From Rhizobium albus (GTDB lineage Bacteria > Pseudomonadota > Alphaproteobacteria > Rhizobiales > Rhizobiaceae), in assembly GCA_030160035.1 (NCBI GenBank), contig BSNO01000001.1, positions 62,001-126,000 on the forward strand: 64,000 nucleotides of DNA. The letters run 5' to 3'. The translations under genes and the position numbers were made by a program. Each line of letters begins with the position of its first letter. The stretch's first letter is position 1. The notes beneath the pieces were generated by a model. It worked only from the letters and a program-made list of their open reading frames with translations, searched no databases and was not told the DNA's origin. This document shows positions 34,937-42,784 of the stretch, in pieces.

Positions 34937-35261
34937 AAGCGTGCCTCGGAACTGGCGATAACGGCTTGAATAGGAGCCATGCAGGCAAGCCTGAGATCGC
35001 GTGTTTGCTAATGCAAATCACCTGCAGCTTCACAATGGTAGCACCGACAATTCCGGCTTACTGCGGACGAAGGTCGGGTCCATTGGCCCGACCCTGCAAT
35101 CGAACTCTACTTCGTTCGCCTCCGCACATTCGTCGGCTGCGGAGGCGAACACAGCCGTCACACGGTCAGTGATAGGTCAAAATTGCTGGAAACCTCGCCG
35201 CCGTCGTTGATCTTGATCAGATAAGAGGCGGGGCTGTCGGAGGCATGGAACTTGAGCGTCG
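34937..35261. other. 325 bp gap with two strong inverted repeats and a gene remnant
   Basis: No intact gene is seen. GGTCGGG/CCCGACC (35072-35078, 35087-35093) forms a 7 bp stem with an 8 nt loop. GTTCGCCTCCGCA/TGCGGAGGCGAAC (35114-35126, 35138-35150) forms a perfect 13 bp stem with an 11 nt loop. Neither is followed by a T-run on either strand. They lie downstream of the sigma-factor gene and could end its transcript or protect its 3' end. The part next to the sigma gene encodes a peptide that looks like the tail of a lost gene. Confidence 0.55.
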
Positions 35262-35280
35262 TCAGGCGGGCAATAGCTGT
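35158..35280 (-). pseudogene. Possible 3' remnant of a lost gene
   Basis: A 40-codon open stretch ending at TGA 35158-35160 encodes TTLKFHASDSPASYLIKIND followed by GGEVSSNFDLSLTV. The alternation of hydrophobic and polar residues looks like the end of a beta-rich protein. It has no start codon, overlaps the end of the sigma-factor gene by 19 bp in another frame, and is bounded upstream by a stop. It may be a decayed gene end or a chance reading. Confidence 0.25.
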
Positions 35281-35855
35281 TCACGATCTCCGGCGTTCAC
35301 CATCGCCTGGGCGGATGCTTCGCCTGAAAGCTCGATGAGATGGAGCCGTGCGCGATTAAGCCGGCTCTTGATGGTGCCAATAGCGCAGCCGCAGATTTGA
35401 GCGGCGTCGATGTAGCTGATGCCCAGCATCGAAATGAGAATAAGCACTTCACGCTGCTCGTAAGGCAGTTTGCGAATAGCTTGGGTAATCTCATGGCCGC
35501 GCATGGTCCATTCCTGGGTCGGGCTCATCACCGGCTTGGCGGACGCGCAGTCGGCCGCTCCGGGGCTCTCGCGGGCGTAAATCCGTGCCTTCGTGTAGAA
35601 GGTATTCCGCATGATGGTGAAGAGCCAGGACTTCAAGCTCGTTCCGGGTGTGAACTGGTGGATGTTCGCGATGCCTTTCAGAAGCGTTTCCTGCACGAGG
35701 TCATCAGCATCATTGGGGTTTGGGCAGAAGGTTCGGGCGAAAGCGCGCAGCGGCGCGATCATCGCGACGATCTGGCGGTCTGTATCCGTTTCACGCGGCA
35801 AGCGAATGGGTGCGCTCGTCGGCGCCCCGGTCGAAATCGTCGGAATCATATTCAT
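35262..35855 (-). CDS. ECF sigma factor, EcfG-type (general stress response)
   Basis: RNA polymerase sigma factor of 197 aa. The sigma-2 region (LRAFARTFCPNPNDADDLVQETLLKG...FTPGTSLKSWLFTIMRN) and the sigma-4 region (LPYEQREVLILISMLGISYIDAAQICGCAIGTIKSRLNRAR) match EcfG, the alphaproteobacterial general stress sigma factor. GGAG lies nine bases before ATG 35853-35855. A perfect EcfG-type promoter lies 44 bp upstream, indicating self-activation. No nepR anti-sigma gene, phyR gene or sensor kinase is adjacent, unlike the classic locus, so this is probably a second EcfG paralogue. Confidence 0.9.
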   Translation of the reverse strand: MNMIPTISTGAPTSAPIRLPRETDTDRQIVAMIAPLRAFARTFCPNPNDADDLVQETLLKGIANIHQFTPGTSLKSWLFTIMRNTFYTKARIYARESPGAADCASAKPVMSPTQEWTMRGHEITQAIRKLPYEQREVLILISMLGISYIDAAQICGCAIGTIKSRLNRARLHLIELSGEASAQAMVNAGDREQLLPA

Positions 35856-35898
35856 GTCCCTTCACTCCACGCCTGTGGCCGCCCCAGCATGGTCGCTC

Positions 35899-35923
35899 AA
35901 CGGGTGATGATTATCGTCGTTCC
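35899..35923 (-). promoter_or_regulatory. EcfG-dependent promoter of the sigma-factor gene
   Basis: On the minus strand it reads GGAAC, 16 bases, CGTT. This is an exact match in both elements and spacing to the general-stress-response promoter consensus GGAAC-N16/17-CGTT of alphaproteobacteria. It lies 44 bp upstream of the EcfG-type start codon and predicts positive autoregulation. Confidence 0.85.
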
Positions 35924-36113
35924 AAAAGAATAACGCCTCGGGAAATCTTTCTTTTTACTGCGAATTAACATGTGTTATTGACCCAACTCGTCTGGCCGGC
36001 CAAGCACTGTCGTAGTTGATTAGGCTTTGCTGACGCACAGGGCGTTCTATTTCGTAGGCTGATGAACTTTCATCCTGTGCCATGCGTTGGGCGCCATTGA
36101 CGGAGTACAGTCC

Positions 36114-36434
36114 ATGGCACGTAAGACACCTTCGAACCTTCGATCCGGCCCACATCCCCATGCGGATACGCCGCGCGAGGAAGCGACCGAGTCGGCAGAG
36201 GTTCTTCCTTCCTATTCGGATGCGGAACTGGAGCGCAGCCTCAGCACACTCATCGGCGAGGATGCCTCGATGGACGGATCAAATGTTTCCATCCATGTCG
36301 CCGACGGTGTGGCGGAATTGTCCGGGGAAGTGTCGACCGATGGCGAGGTCGAGAGGGCGGAGGAAGTCGCTTTGAGCCTGCCCGGCATAACTGCCGTCCG
36401 CAACGCGCTCATCGTGAGAAGCGGCTCGCACTGA
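36114..36434 (+). CDS. BON-domain protein
   Basis: Small protein of 106 aa with a polar, disordered N-terminus and a single BON domain (about 40-104: SDAELERSLSTLIGEDASMD, then ADGVAELSGEVSTDGEVERA, ending GITAVRNALIV). BON domains are thought to bind phospholipid or other surfaces. There is no signal peptide, which is unusual for BON proteins such as OsmY. The ATG at 36114 has GGAG eight bases upstream; an in-frame TTG at 36087 lacks one. It is next to the stress sigma factor and probably belongs to its regulon, though no EcfG promoter was seen in front of it. Confidence 0.85.
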   Translation: MARKTPSNLRSGPHPHADTPREEATESAEVLPSYSDAELERSLSTLIGEDASMDGSNVSIHVADGVAELSGEVSTDGEVERAEEVALSLPGITAVRNALIVRSGSH

Positions 36435-36463
36435 ATTTGAGCCGCCAACCGAACGCCCTCAGC

Positions 36464-36667
36464 TCAGCTGGGACGATTTTCGAATTCCAGAGCAATTCCG
36501 CCGATCGTCGCTTCGTCGATGATCATCTGCTCGATGATGAGCGCATCGATGTGAAACCGGCGGACCAGCGTGGCAACGAGATCGTTGACCTGAACGGGCG
36601 CATTACCGTTGCGGGCCTCGCTCATGACGCGTGAAATCTCCGCGCCGATCATGCCGTTGTCGTTCAT
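36464..36667 (-). CDS. Small hypothetical protein
   Basis: 67 aa, unrecognised. GGAG lies nine bases upstream of ATG 36665-36667 and codon use matches real genes. The sequence is compact and mixed (SRVMSEARNGNAPVQVNDLV, then RRFHIDALIIEQMIIDEATI), with alternating hydrophobic residues and no membrane helix or cysteine. It converges with the BON gene and is divergent from the next small gene across a 193 bp gap that holds a palindrome AACATATGTT (36723-36732). The setting suggests a stress-related role; nothing more can be said. Confidence 0.65.
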   Translation of the reverse strand: MNDNGMIGAEISRVMSEARNGNAPVQVNDLVATLVRRFHIDALIIEQMIIDEATIGGIALEFENRPS

Positions 36668-36860
36668 CGAAGCTCACTCCAGTTGTGTGATGACCCTAGG
36701 TGCATGAGGATGGGGCGGCACTAACATATGTTCCGTTGGCTGAACCGGACCTCGGATGCCCCCGGCCGTTTCGCCGCCAAGGCTGCCATTAACCTTTGTT
36801 ATTGCGACGCTTGGACGCAAACATGATGGTCCGGGTCCGTTCCAATGGAAGGACAGCGCC

Positions 36861-37145
36861 ATGGACATCGCCCATGAATTGATCACGATCATCGACGATC
36901 CAGCCATTCCAGACAAAGATCGCATCATGAAGACACGGTCGCTGGTCGAGACGATGACCGATCGGCTGGACGACAGCGAGGCCGCCGGTCGGATGCGACG
37001 AACCTTCAACGATGCCTATCTCAATCTCCAGCTGGCCGTGATGGCTGACCATCCCAGCATGATCCAGCAGTGTCGCCAGCAGTGCCGATCAATCATCGCA
37101 GAGATCGATCTGGCCGCGCGGGCGGCTTCCGGCGAAGCGGCGTGA
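36861..37145 (+). CDS. Small hypothetical helical protein
   Basis: 94 aa, unrecognised. The sequence (MDIAHELITIIDDPAIPDKD) is predicted all-helical, with a cysteine pair at QQCRQQCRS near residues 72-76 and many charged residues. ATG 36861 has AAGGA seven bases upstream; an upstream in-frame ATG at 36756 would add 35 proline-rich residues. It precedes the DNA glycosylase gene by 19 bp and may be co-transcribed with it. Confidence 0.68.
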   Translation: MDIAHELITIIDDPAIPDKDRIMKTRSLVETMTDRLDDSEAAGRMRRTFNDAYLNLQLAVMADHPSMIQQCRQQCRSIIAEIDLAARAASGEAA

Positions 37146-37164
37146 GGGGTCGCTTCCTGCTTTA

Positions 37165-37752
37165 ATGCGAACCTCGAGCGATCAGCTGGTCGTCCGTTCC
37201 CTGGTGCAGCCGTCGTTCTTCGATGGTGATGCCGTTGCCCTTGCGCGGGCCCTCATCGGTGCCACGCTGATCGTGCGTGGGGTCGGTGGACTTGTCGTCG
37301 AGACCGAAGCCTATCGACACGATGATGCCGCTTCGCACAGTTCCAACGGTGAAACGGTGCGCAACCGCGCGATGTTTGGCCCACCGGGACACGCCTATGT
37401 CTACCGGTCATACGGCATCCATTGGTGCCTCAATGTGGTCTGCGCCAGGGGGCAGGCCGTGCTGTTTCGAGCGATCGAGCCGGGCCTTGGCGTGGACGCG
37501 ATGCGAGTGCGGCGAGGACGCGACAAGCTTGAGGATTTGTGCGCCGGGCCAGGGCGGCTCGGGCAAGCCTTGGGCATCGATCGGGCCGATGATGGGCAAC
37601 CGTTCGATGGATGTGATTTGCAGATTCACGTCCCGTCGATGATGTCCCAACGAATACTCGTGGGGCCGCGCATCGGCATCACCAAGAATGCGGACCTCCC
37701 TTGGCGCTTCGGCCTGTCGGGGTCACCCCATCTGAGCCGCCGCTTCGCCTAA
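37165..37752 (+). CDS. 3-methyladenine DNA glycosylase (AAG/MPG family)
   Basis: Base-excision repair enzyme of 195 aa that removes alkylated purines. The family core is present: LARALIGATLIV, the catalytic Glu in VETEAYRHDDAASHSSNG, NRAMFGPPGHAYVYRSYGIH, and the C-terminal PRIGITKNADLPWRF. Length is normal for bacterial members. It lies in the stress cluster, immediately after a small hypothetical gene, and would protect against alkylation. No operator is visible. Confidence 0.94.
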   Translation: MRTSSDQLVVRSLVQPSFFDGDAVALARALIGATLIVRGVGGLVVETEAYRHDDAASHSSNGETVRNRAMFGPPGHAYVYRSYGIHWCLNVVCARGQAVLFRAIEPGLGVDAMRVRRGRDKLEDLCAGPGRLGQALGIDRADDGQPFDGCDLQIHVPSMMSQRILVGPRIGITKNADLPWRFGLSGSPHLSRRFA

Positions 37753-37850
37753 GCAAGATGGAACATCGAGAGTGCGCGTGGCTTTTGGTCTCGAAGGGAT
37801 CGTCCGGCGAGGAGAGACGATAGTCCCTGCAACAACGCTTGGAGCCAGTC

Positions 37851-38084
37851 TTGCCGGTTTATCAGTTCAAGTTCACCAAACAGCACGGCACCGAAACGGT
37901 CGACGGGATTTTTCTGGCCAACGAAACTGTCCTCCAGCAGGAAGCAATTCGCAGCGCCCTCGATATCATGCACGAGGGGATAGACGAGGGGTTGGATCGC
38001 TCGCAGTGGGTCCTGCACGTGTTTGACGCGCAGGGACGTTTGGTGCTTCATCTTCCTTTCGCAAAACTGCTGCAGCCGGATTAG
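37851..38084 (+). CDS. DUF6894-like small protein
   Basis: 77 aa from a TTG start at 37851, which has GGAG six bases upstream. That start gives the family-like N-terminus MPVYQFKFTKQHGTETVDGI, followed by a segment (EAIRSALDIMHEGIDEGL) and a C-terminal strand pair (WVLHVFDAQGRLVLHLPFAK) as in DUF6894 proteins, which are common small proteins of unknown role in rhizobia. Starting at the earlier TTG 37839 adds four residues. It lies 98 bp after the DNA glycosylase gene. Confidence 0.72.
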   Translation: MPVYQFKFTKQHGTETVDGIFLANETVLQQEAIRSALDIMHEGIDEGLDRSQWVLHVFDAQGRLVLHLPFAKLLQPD

Positions 38085-38161
38085 ATCATCCCGCTTGCTC
38101 GGTCTCTTGATGACGGCCATGAAGGCGCCACTGTCAGTATAACTCGTTGAATGGAAGATGC

Positions 38162-38881
38162 ATGCCGCATTGCCTCAAGCTCAATCTCTCTGCTCGCGAC
38201 AGGTTGACCGATGCCGAGTGCGCGATCATCGATCAGATGGGAGCTCGGCAGAAGCTGGTTCCTGCCAAACACGACATCGTGCGTGAGGGCGATATCCCCA
38301 CCGAAAGCTGTCTCGTCCTCTCAGGGTTTTCTGCGCGCTATCACCTTCTCGCAAACGGGAAGCGACAGATCAGCGCCATCCACGTATCCGGCGATTTCGT
38401 CGATCTGCACAGCCTGCTGCTGAACGAAATGGATCATGGTGTGGTAGCGTTGAGCGATTGCCAGGTTGCGCTCGTGCCGCACCGCATGTTGCGCGAGTTG
38501 ACGGAAACCGAACCGCATCTTTCCCGGCTGTTGTGGCTGTCGACGCTGATCGATGCCGCCGTGCATCGGCGCTGGCTTGTCACCTCCGGACGTCTGTCCG
38601 CCAGCGCGCAGCTCGCCCATCTGCTCTGCGAAATCTTCCTCCGGCTGCAGGTGGTGGAACTGGTGGATGGCAACCGGTTCAGTTTCCCGATCAGCCAGGT
38701 GGAACTGAGCGACGCGCTGGGGCTCTCGACCGTTCACATGAATCGCACCATTCGCGATCTGCGTGAGCACGAGCTCGTGTCGTGGAAGGGCTCTGAGGTC
38801 ACGATCCTCAACTGGGACCGGTTGGCGGAGCACGGTGACTTCGATGCGGCCTACCTCAATATTGGCCAGCAGGCGCGCTGA
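38162..38881 (+). CDS. Crp/Fnr-family transcriptional regulator
   Basis: Regulator of 239 aa with an N-terminal beta roll (about 25-135: HDIVREGDIPTESCLVLSGF, ISAIHVSGDFVDLHSLL) and a C-terminal winged helix (ISQVELSDALGLSTVHMNRT). The recognition helix lacks the Fnr E-x-x-S-R set, so its site differs from TTGAT. There is no Fe-S cysteine cluster. ATG 38162 has GGAAG just upstream. This branch is very common in rhizobia and is often linked to stress responses. It ends 5 bp before the convergent TIGR02588 gene. Confidence 0.92.
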   Translation: MPHCLKLNLSARDRLTDAECAIIDQMGARQKLVPAKHDIVREGDIPTESCLVLSGFSARYHLLANGKRQISAIHVSGDFVDLHSLLLNEMDHGVVALSDCQVALVPHRMLRELTETEPHLSRLLWLSTLIDAAVHRRWLVTSGRLSASAQLAHLLCEIFLRLQVVELVDGNRFSFPISQVELSDALGLSTVHMNRTIRDLREHELVSWKGSEVTILNWDRLAEHGDFDAAYLNIGQQAR

Positions 38882-38885
38882 CGCC

Positions 38886-39290
38886 TCACGGGTCCGCGTA
38901 ACCTTCCACGAAGACCTCGAATTCGACCGTGTCCTGCGGCAGGTAAAGCCCGCCGGTCTTGGTCGAGCCGGCCGAGATATGGTCGAGGTGCACCGAACGC
39001 CTTTGCATCTCGCCTGAGCCGTCATCGAAGGCAGCAGAGACAATGACATTGGCTGCGGCGCGTGTGCCATCGTTGCGAACGCTGAAGAGCAATTGGCCGG
39101 TCTCGCCGAAATCGGCAGCCCGCTCGGTCGTCACACTGAGGTTCGGTGCTCCGCCGGTTGCCGTGGCCCCACGGTGGACGAGAAATCCGACGATTGCGAT
39201 GATGACGATCGCCGACACGATCCCGATGGCCCATTCGACCTGCTCGGCCTGCTTCTCGGCGCCGGTTGCTCTCTCGGACTTTTCGCGCAT
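38886..39290 (-). CDS. TIGR02588-family protein
   Basis: 134 aa with one N-terminal membrane helix (AIGIVSAIVIIAIVGFLVHR, about 19-38) and a soluble domain resembling an Ig-like beta sandwich (PNLSVTTERAADFGETGQLL, ending QDTVEFEVFVEGYADP) that should face the periplasm. It starts at ATG 39288-39290, 8 bp after the TIGR02587 gene. The two are almost always found together in rhizobia and cyanobacteria. The function is unknown. Confidence 0.85.
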   Translation of the reverse strand: MREKSERATGAEKQAEQVEWAIGIVSAIVIIAIVGFLVHRGATATGGAPNLSVTTERAADFGETGQLLFSVRNDGTRAAANVIVSAAFDDGSGEMQRRSVHLDHISAGSTKTGGLYLPQDTVEFEVFVEGYADP

Positions 39291-39298
39291 GGATTCTC

Positions 39299-40255
39299 TT
39301 ACAGGATGAGGCGTGCAGCAGCAGCGCCAAGGGCCGCCGGAAACGCAAGAACGATCGTCGTCATGACGGTCGGAAGAAAGGCCTCGCCGTCCAGCCGTCC
39401 AAAGCTCCACAGCACGAACAGGCTGATGAGGATCGCCAGCATGTAGCCGACGAGCGTGAAGCGCACGAAATCGCTGATCCAGGGCTCGTCGTTGGTGGGC
39501 AGCGCACTGCCCTTGAACCCGACGGCATAGACGAAGCCGTGCATGACGAGAAGCGAAAGCGCCAGCAGCAGCACCGCATGCGTCGGCGTCATCATCTGGG
39601 CGATCATCTGCATCTCGTCGGTCGGCGCCACGTTGAGACTGAGGAAGAGGGCGCCGACGGCCATGAGGAACATCTCGCCGCAATAGTCGCGCATGGGCGT
39701 GGTTGAGGACGCAGTTTCAGCGTTCTCCTTGTCCGCCTCGCCACCCTCATTGCCGAGCTGGCTGCGACCAAGCAGTGCCCCGATACTGGCAGGAATTGCC
39801 TGCAGCACGATCTTCCCGATCACTTCATCGAACGACATGCCAGGACCGATCACCTTGAAGACGGAAAGAACGACCGTGGCGGTAAGAAGGCCGATGGCGA
39901 AGGCGACGCAGGCATCGCGCACGTCCTCCTGCCAGTCCCAGGTATCCTCGAAGCCGATCCGCCGCGCGAGGCCGACGAGCAGTGGCAGGGTTACGACCAC
40001 AAGCATCGCGAGGCGGAAACGGTCGAGCATGAAGCCCAGCCACCAGAGCTCCATCGTCATCAGCATCGGCAGCGAGAAGATTAGCGCGCCGCCAAAAGCA
40101 CGCCCGATGCCAACGACCTTGGCGCGCAAAGGTGCGCGCTTTTCTTCGTCGTGCTGGTCATCTTTCGTACTGCCGTTGCGTGTCGACACGATTGCTTGGG
40201 TCCCCATCAGTGGCCGCGTAACAATCAGGGCCGCTTCGAGTTCCGCGAAGCTCAT
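39299..40255 (-). CDS. TIGR02587-family integral membrane protein
   Basis: 318 aa with about seven or eight membrane helices and a polar loop (QLGNEGGEADKENAETASST) near residues 165-185. It matches the TIGR02587 family of uncharacterised membrane proteins, always paired with TIGR02588. Conserved features visible are the FSLPMLMTMELWWLGF segment after helix 1 and the EMFLMAVGALFLSLNVAPTD segment. ATG 40253-40255 has only a weak ribosome site; an internal ATG at residue 17 is an alternative. It probably acts in the inner membrane as a complex with its small neighbour. Confidence 0.85.
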   Translation of the reverse strand: MSFAELEAALIVTRPLMGTQAIVSTRNGSTKDDQHDEEKRAPLRAKVVGIGRAFGGALIFSLPMLMTMELWWLGFMLDRFRLAMLVVVTLPLLVGLARRIGFEDTWDWQEDVRDACVAFAIGLLTATVVLSVFKVIGPGMSFDEVIGKIVLQAIPASIGALLGRSQLGNEGGEADKENAETASSTTPMRDYCGEMFLMAVGALFLSLNVAPTDEMQMIAQMMTPTHAVLLLALSLLVMHGFVYAVGFKGSALPTNDEPWISDFVRFTLVGYMLAILISLFVLWSFGRLDGEAFLPTVMTTIVLAFPAALGAAAARLIL

Positions 40256-40470
40256 GTTGTGACCATTGACGACAATAGCATACCCAGCCGTAAGCAGCGG
40301 TTAAGCATCAGGACGAATTGCGGCGGCCCTGCGCTATCCACACGCCCCGGTTTCAATGTCTGGTAATCGCTGACCAGTAGCGTCCCACATGATTGACGGC
40401 ATCTATTGCGGCCATCGATGCGATCCCATGCGTCGTAACCGATCGATGTCTTGTGCTGGGGAGATGGCAG

Positions 40471-41421
40471 ATGACGGATCTTTTCGCGAATTTCGGGCCA
40501 GAAGCGCGCGCGCTTTGGGGGCATCACGACGTGAAGCTGCGGCACCGGCTGCATGAACGTCCGCTGTTCGGTGACGAGCAGCTCGGGCGCGTTCTGGATG
40601 CGATCGAACCGCACCAGATGGCAATCAACACCATGGGCCGCGGCGGTCACGATGTGCGGACCTGGTCCTACTGTCAGCGTGGCGATCTGAGCGGCAAGCA
40701 GCTGATCGATGCCGTGCGCCAGGGCCGCATCTGGATCAACGTCACCTCGGTCCACAATGTGGTGCCGGAATTCGGCGCGCTGCTCGAAGAGATGTTTGCC
40801 GAAATCGGCGCGCAGGTGCCCGAGATGAAGGTCATCCGCAAATCGATGGGCCTTCTGATTTCCTCGCCCAATGCCCAGGTCTTCTACCACGCCGATGTGC
40901 CCGGCCAGTCGCTTTGGCAGATCCGCGGCGAGAAGCGGATCTACATCTATCCGAACGGCGAACCCTTCCTGAAGCCGAAGGATCTCGAAAACATTATCCG
41001 CGGGCGCACCGAGGAAGAGGTGCCGTACCAGCCCTGGTTCGATGCCCATGCGCGCATCTACGACCTCAAGCCTGGCGACATGCTGCACTGGCCGCTGAAC
41101 GGGCCGCACCGCGTGCAGAATGCCGATTGCCTCAACATCTCGCTGACGACCGAACATTGGACACCGGCAATCCGCCGCCATTTCGGCGTGCAATACGGCA
41201 ATGGACTGCTGCGCCAGCACGGCTATACGCCGCGTTCGGCTTCAACCGACGGCCTTGCAGCCTATGCCAAATGCGGCCTTGCGGTCGCATGGCGTCTTGC
41301 GGGCCAGCAGAAGCGGCAGAGCTTCAAGCGCGTAATGCGCTACAAGCTGGATTCGCGCGAGCCGGGCTTTCTGGTTCCGCTCGACCGCCAGCCCGAACCG
41401 ATGCTGCAGGCAGCCGAGTAG
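40471..41421 (+). CDS. JmjC/cupin-8-like Fe(II)/2-oxoglutarate oxygenase
   Basis: Protein of 316 aa with a JmjC-type double-stranded beta helix. The metal triad fits H140, D142 (HADVPGQSLWQIRGEKRIYI) and H213 in KPGDMLHWPLNGPHRV. Family members hydroxylate amino-acid side chains or small molecules. GGGGAG lies seven bases before ATG 40471. It is the first of three tightly linked genes with a flippase-like membrane protein and an acyltransferase, so the substrate may be a surface glycolipid, lipopeptide or exported metabolite rather than a ribosomal protein. The function is otherwise unknown. Confidence 0.82.
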   Translation: MTDLFANFGPEARALWGHHDVKLRHRLHERPLFGDEQLGRVLDAIEPHQMAINTMGRGGHDVRTWSYCQRGDLSGKQLIDAVRQGRIWINVTSVHNVVPEFGALLEEMFAEIGAQVPEMKVIRKSMGLLISSPNAQVFYHADVPGQSLWQIRGEKRIYIYPNGEPFLKPKDLENIIRGRTEEEVPYQPWFDAHARIYDLKPGDMLHWPLNGPHRVQNADCLNISLTTEHWTPAIRRHFGVQYGNGLLRQHGYTPRSASTDGLAAYAKCGLAVAWRLAGQQKRQSFKRVMRYKLDSREPGFLVPLDRQPEPMLQAAE

Positions 41422-41431
41422 GAGCAGGGTC

Positions 41432-42784
41432 ATTTCCAGACGCAGCGACATTCTGGCGCGATTGTTCGATGCCCGTCGGCGACAGGGCCTGACGGTCATC
41501 GGCGTGCGCGTGATCGGGGCAGGGCTTGCGCTCGTTGCCCAGATCCTCGCGGCGCGCATGATCGGGCCGGAGGATTTCGGGCGGTATAGCCTGCTGCTCG
41601 TCTGGTTGCTGCTGATGGGCCATGGTGCAACGGTCGGCACCAACCAGCTTATCTGCCGCTTCCTCTCGCAGTATCTCGAGGCAGGCGAGCGGCATGCGGC
41701 TGCAGGGCTTCTGCGCGCAGTCTTCGGCGTGGTCGCCTGCCTTGCAGGCAGCCTGGCGCTCGGCGCGATCGGCATGCTTTGGCTCAACCCGTTCGGTTTC
41801 GATGGCGCCATGGTGGCGCTCGGCATGATCGCCTTCATGGCGGCGCCGCTTCTGACCCTGCAGGATTATCTCGAGGCGATCGCGCGCGGCATGGACAAGC
41901 CGACGCTCGGAATCGCGCCTGCTTATGTGATGCGGCATCTGGGCTTGATCGTCGGTCTTGTCGGTCTTCTGGCCATGGGCGAAAGTGCCGATGCCTTTAC
42001 GGTGATGACGCTGACGATCGCCGGTCTCGCGGCGAGTTGCCTCCTCCAGTACGTCCTGATCCGCTCACATCTGAAAGAGGCGCTGCAAGGTGCTTCGCCT
42101 GCCTTCGGCGAACGGCGCAAATGGCTCCGCGCCGCCTTGCCGATCGCGCTCGTCGATGCGGCGGAGGTGCTGTTCCTCAATGCAGACGTTCTGATCCTCG
42201 GTCTCTTCCTGCCGCCGGAGCTCGTCGCATTCTATTTCGCCGCCACTCGTCTGGCGCAGGTGCTGGGCTACGTTCCCTATGGGGTCTCGGCGGTGACGGC
42301 ACAGCGTTTCGCCGCCCTGTCCGCAAGGGGTGACCGGGCTGGATTGCAGACCATGGTCCGCCAGGCCGCTGTCATCTCCAGCACGCTGACGGCGATCGGC
42401 GCGATGGCGTTGAGCATCCTCGCGGCGCCGCTTCTCGGCCTCTTCGGGGAGGGCTTCGAGGCCGCTGCGCTCGTCGTGCCACTGCTTTGCCTCGGCACCG
42501 TCATCCGCTGCCTGCTCGGCCCCGGCGAGGACGTGCTGACGATGCTTGGCGAAGAACGCGCCTGCTCGCTCAGTTTCATGATGGCGCTTGCCCTCAACAT
42601 CGCGCTGAGCTTTGCGCTCGTACCTCTGATCGGTCTCTACGGAGCGGCGATCGCCACTGCGGTGTCGATCACGATGCGCAGCGGCCTGATGGCCTATTTC
42701 GGTTACCGGCGGCTCGGCATCATTCTGCCGGTCGGTATCCCCGACAGCTTTGGCACTGCAGCCTTGAAAGGAAATCCGTCATGA
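41432..42784 (+). CDS. Polysaccharide/lipid flippase-like membrane protein (MOP superfamily)
   Basis: 450 aa with about twelve to fourteen membrane helices. It resembles Wzx/MATE-type flippases, with the N-terminal GPEDFGRYSLLLVWLLLMGH and the repeat-like GLYGAAIATAVSITMRSGLM near the C-terminus. The reading frame opens upstream of the first standard start: GGAG (41421-41424) lies seven bases before ATT 41432, whereas the first TTG at 41462 has no ribosome site. I therefore propose a rare ATT start, giving ISRRSDILARLFDARRR. Its last four bases overlap the acyltransferase start. No glycosyltransferase is adjacent, so the cargo is unknown. Confidence 0.85.
   Translation: MSRRSDILARLFDARRRQGLTVIGVRVIGAGLALVAQILAARMIGPEDFGRYSLLLVWLLLMGHGATVGTNQLICRFLSQYLEAGERHAAAGLLRAVFGVVACLAGSLALGAIGMLWLNPFGFDGAMVALGMIAFMAAPLLTLQDYLEAIARGMDKPTLGIAPAYVMRHLGLIVGLVGLLAMGESADAFTVMTLTIAGLAASCLLQYVLIRSHLKEALQGASPAFGERRKWLRAALPIALVDAAEVLFLNADVLILGLFLPPELVAFYFAATRLAQVLGYVPYGVSAVTAQRFAALSARGDRAGLQTMVRQAAVISSTLTAIGAMALSILAAPLLGLFGEGFEAAALVVPLLCLGTVIRCLLGPGEDVLTMLGEERACSLSFMMALALNIALSFALVPLIGLYGAAIATAVSITMRSGLMAYFGYRRLGIILPVGIPDSFGTAALKGNPS

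Noticed and set aside
35207-35220. Near-match to an FNR box (TTGATCTTGATCAG)
   Set aside because: It lies between the sigma-factor stop and the hairpins, not in front of any gene, and coincides with codons of the remnant peptide.
36730-36734. GGAAC element before the 67 aa gene, as a possible EcfG promoter
   Set aside because: No CGTT occurs at 16 or 17 bases, so only half of the promoter is present.
37743-37770. GGAAC upstream of the DUF6894-like gene
   Set aside because: The downstream element at the right spacing is GCTT or CTTT, not CGTT.
39291-39683. Upstream extension of the TIGR02588 protein
   Set aside because: It would overlap the TIGR02587 gene by nearly 400 bp, and the extra residues are low-complexity. 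The ATG at 39290 fits the family length.
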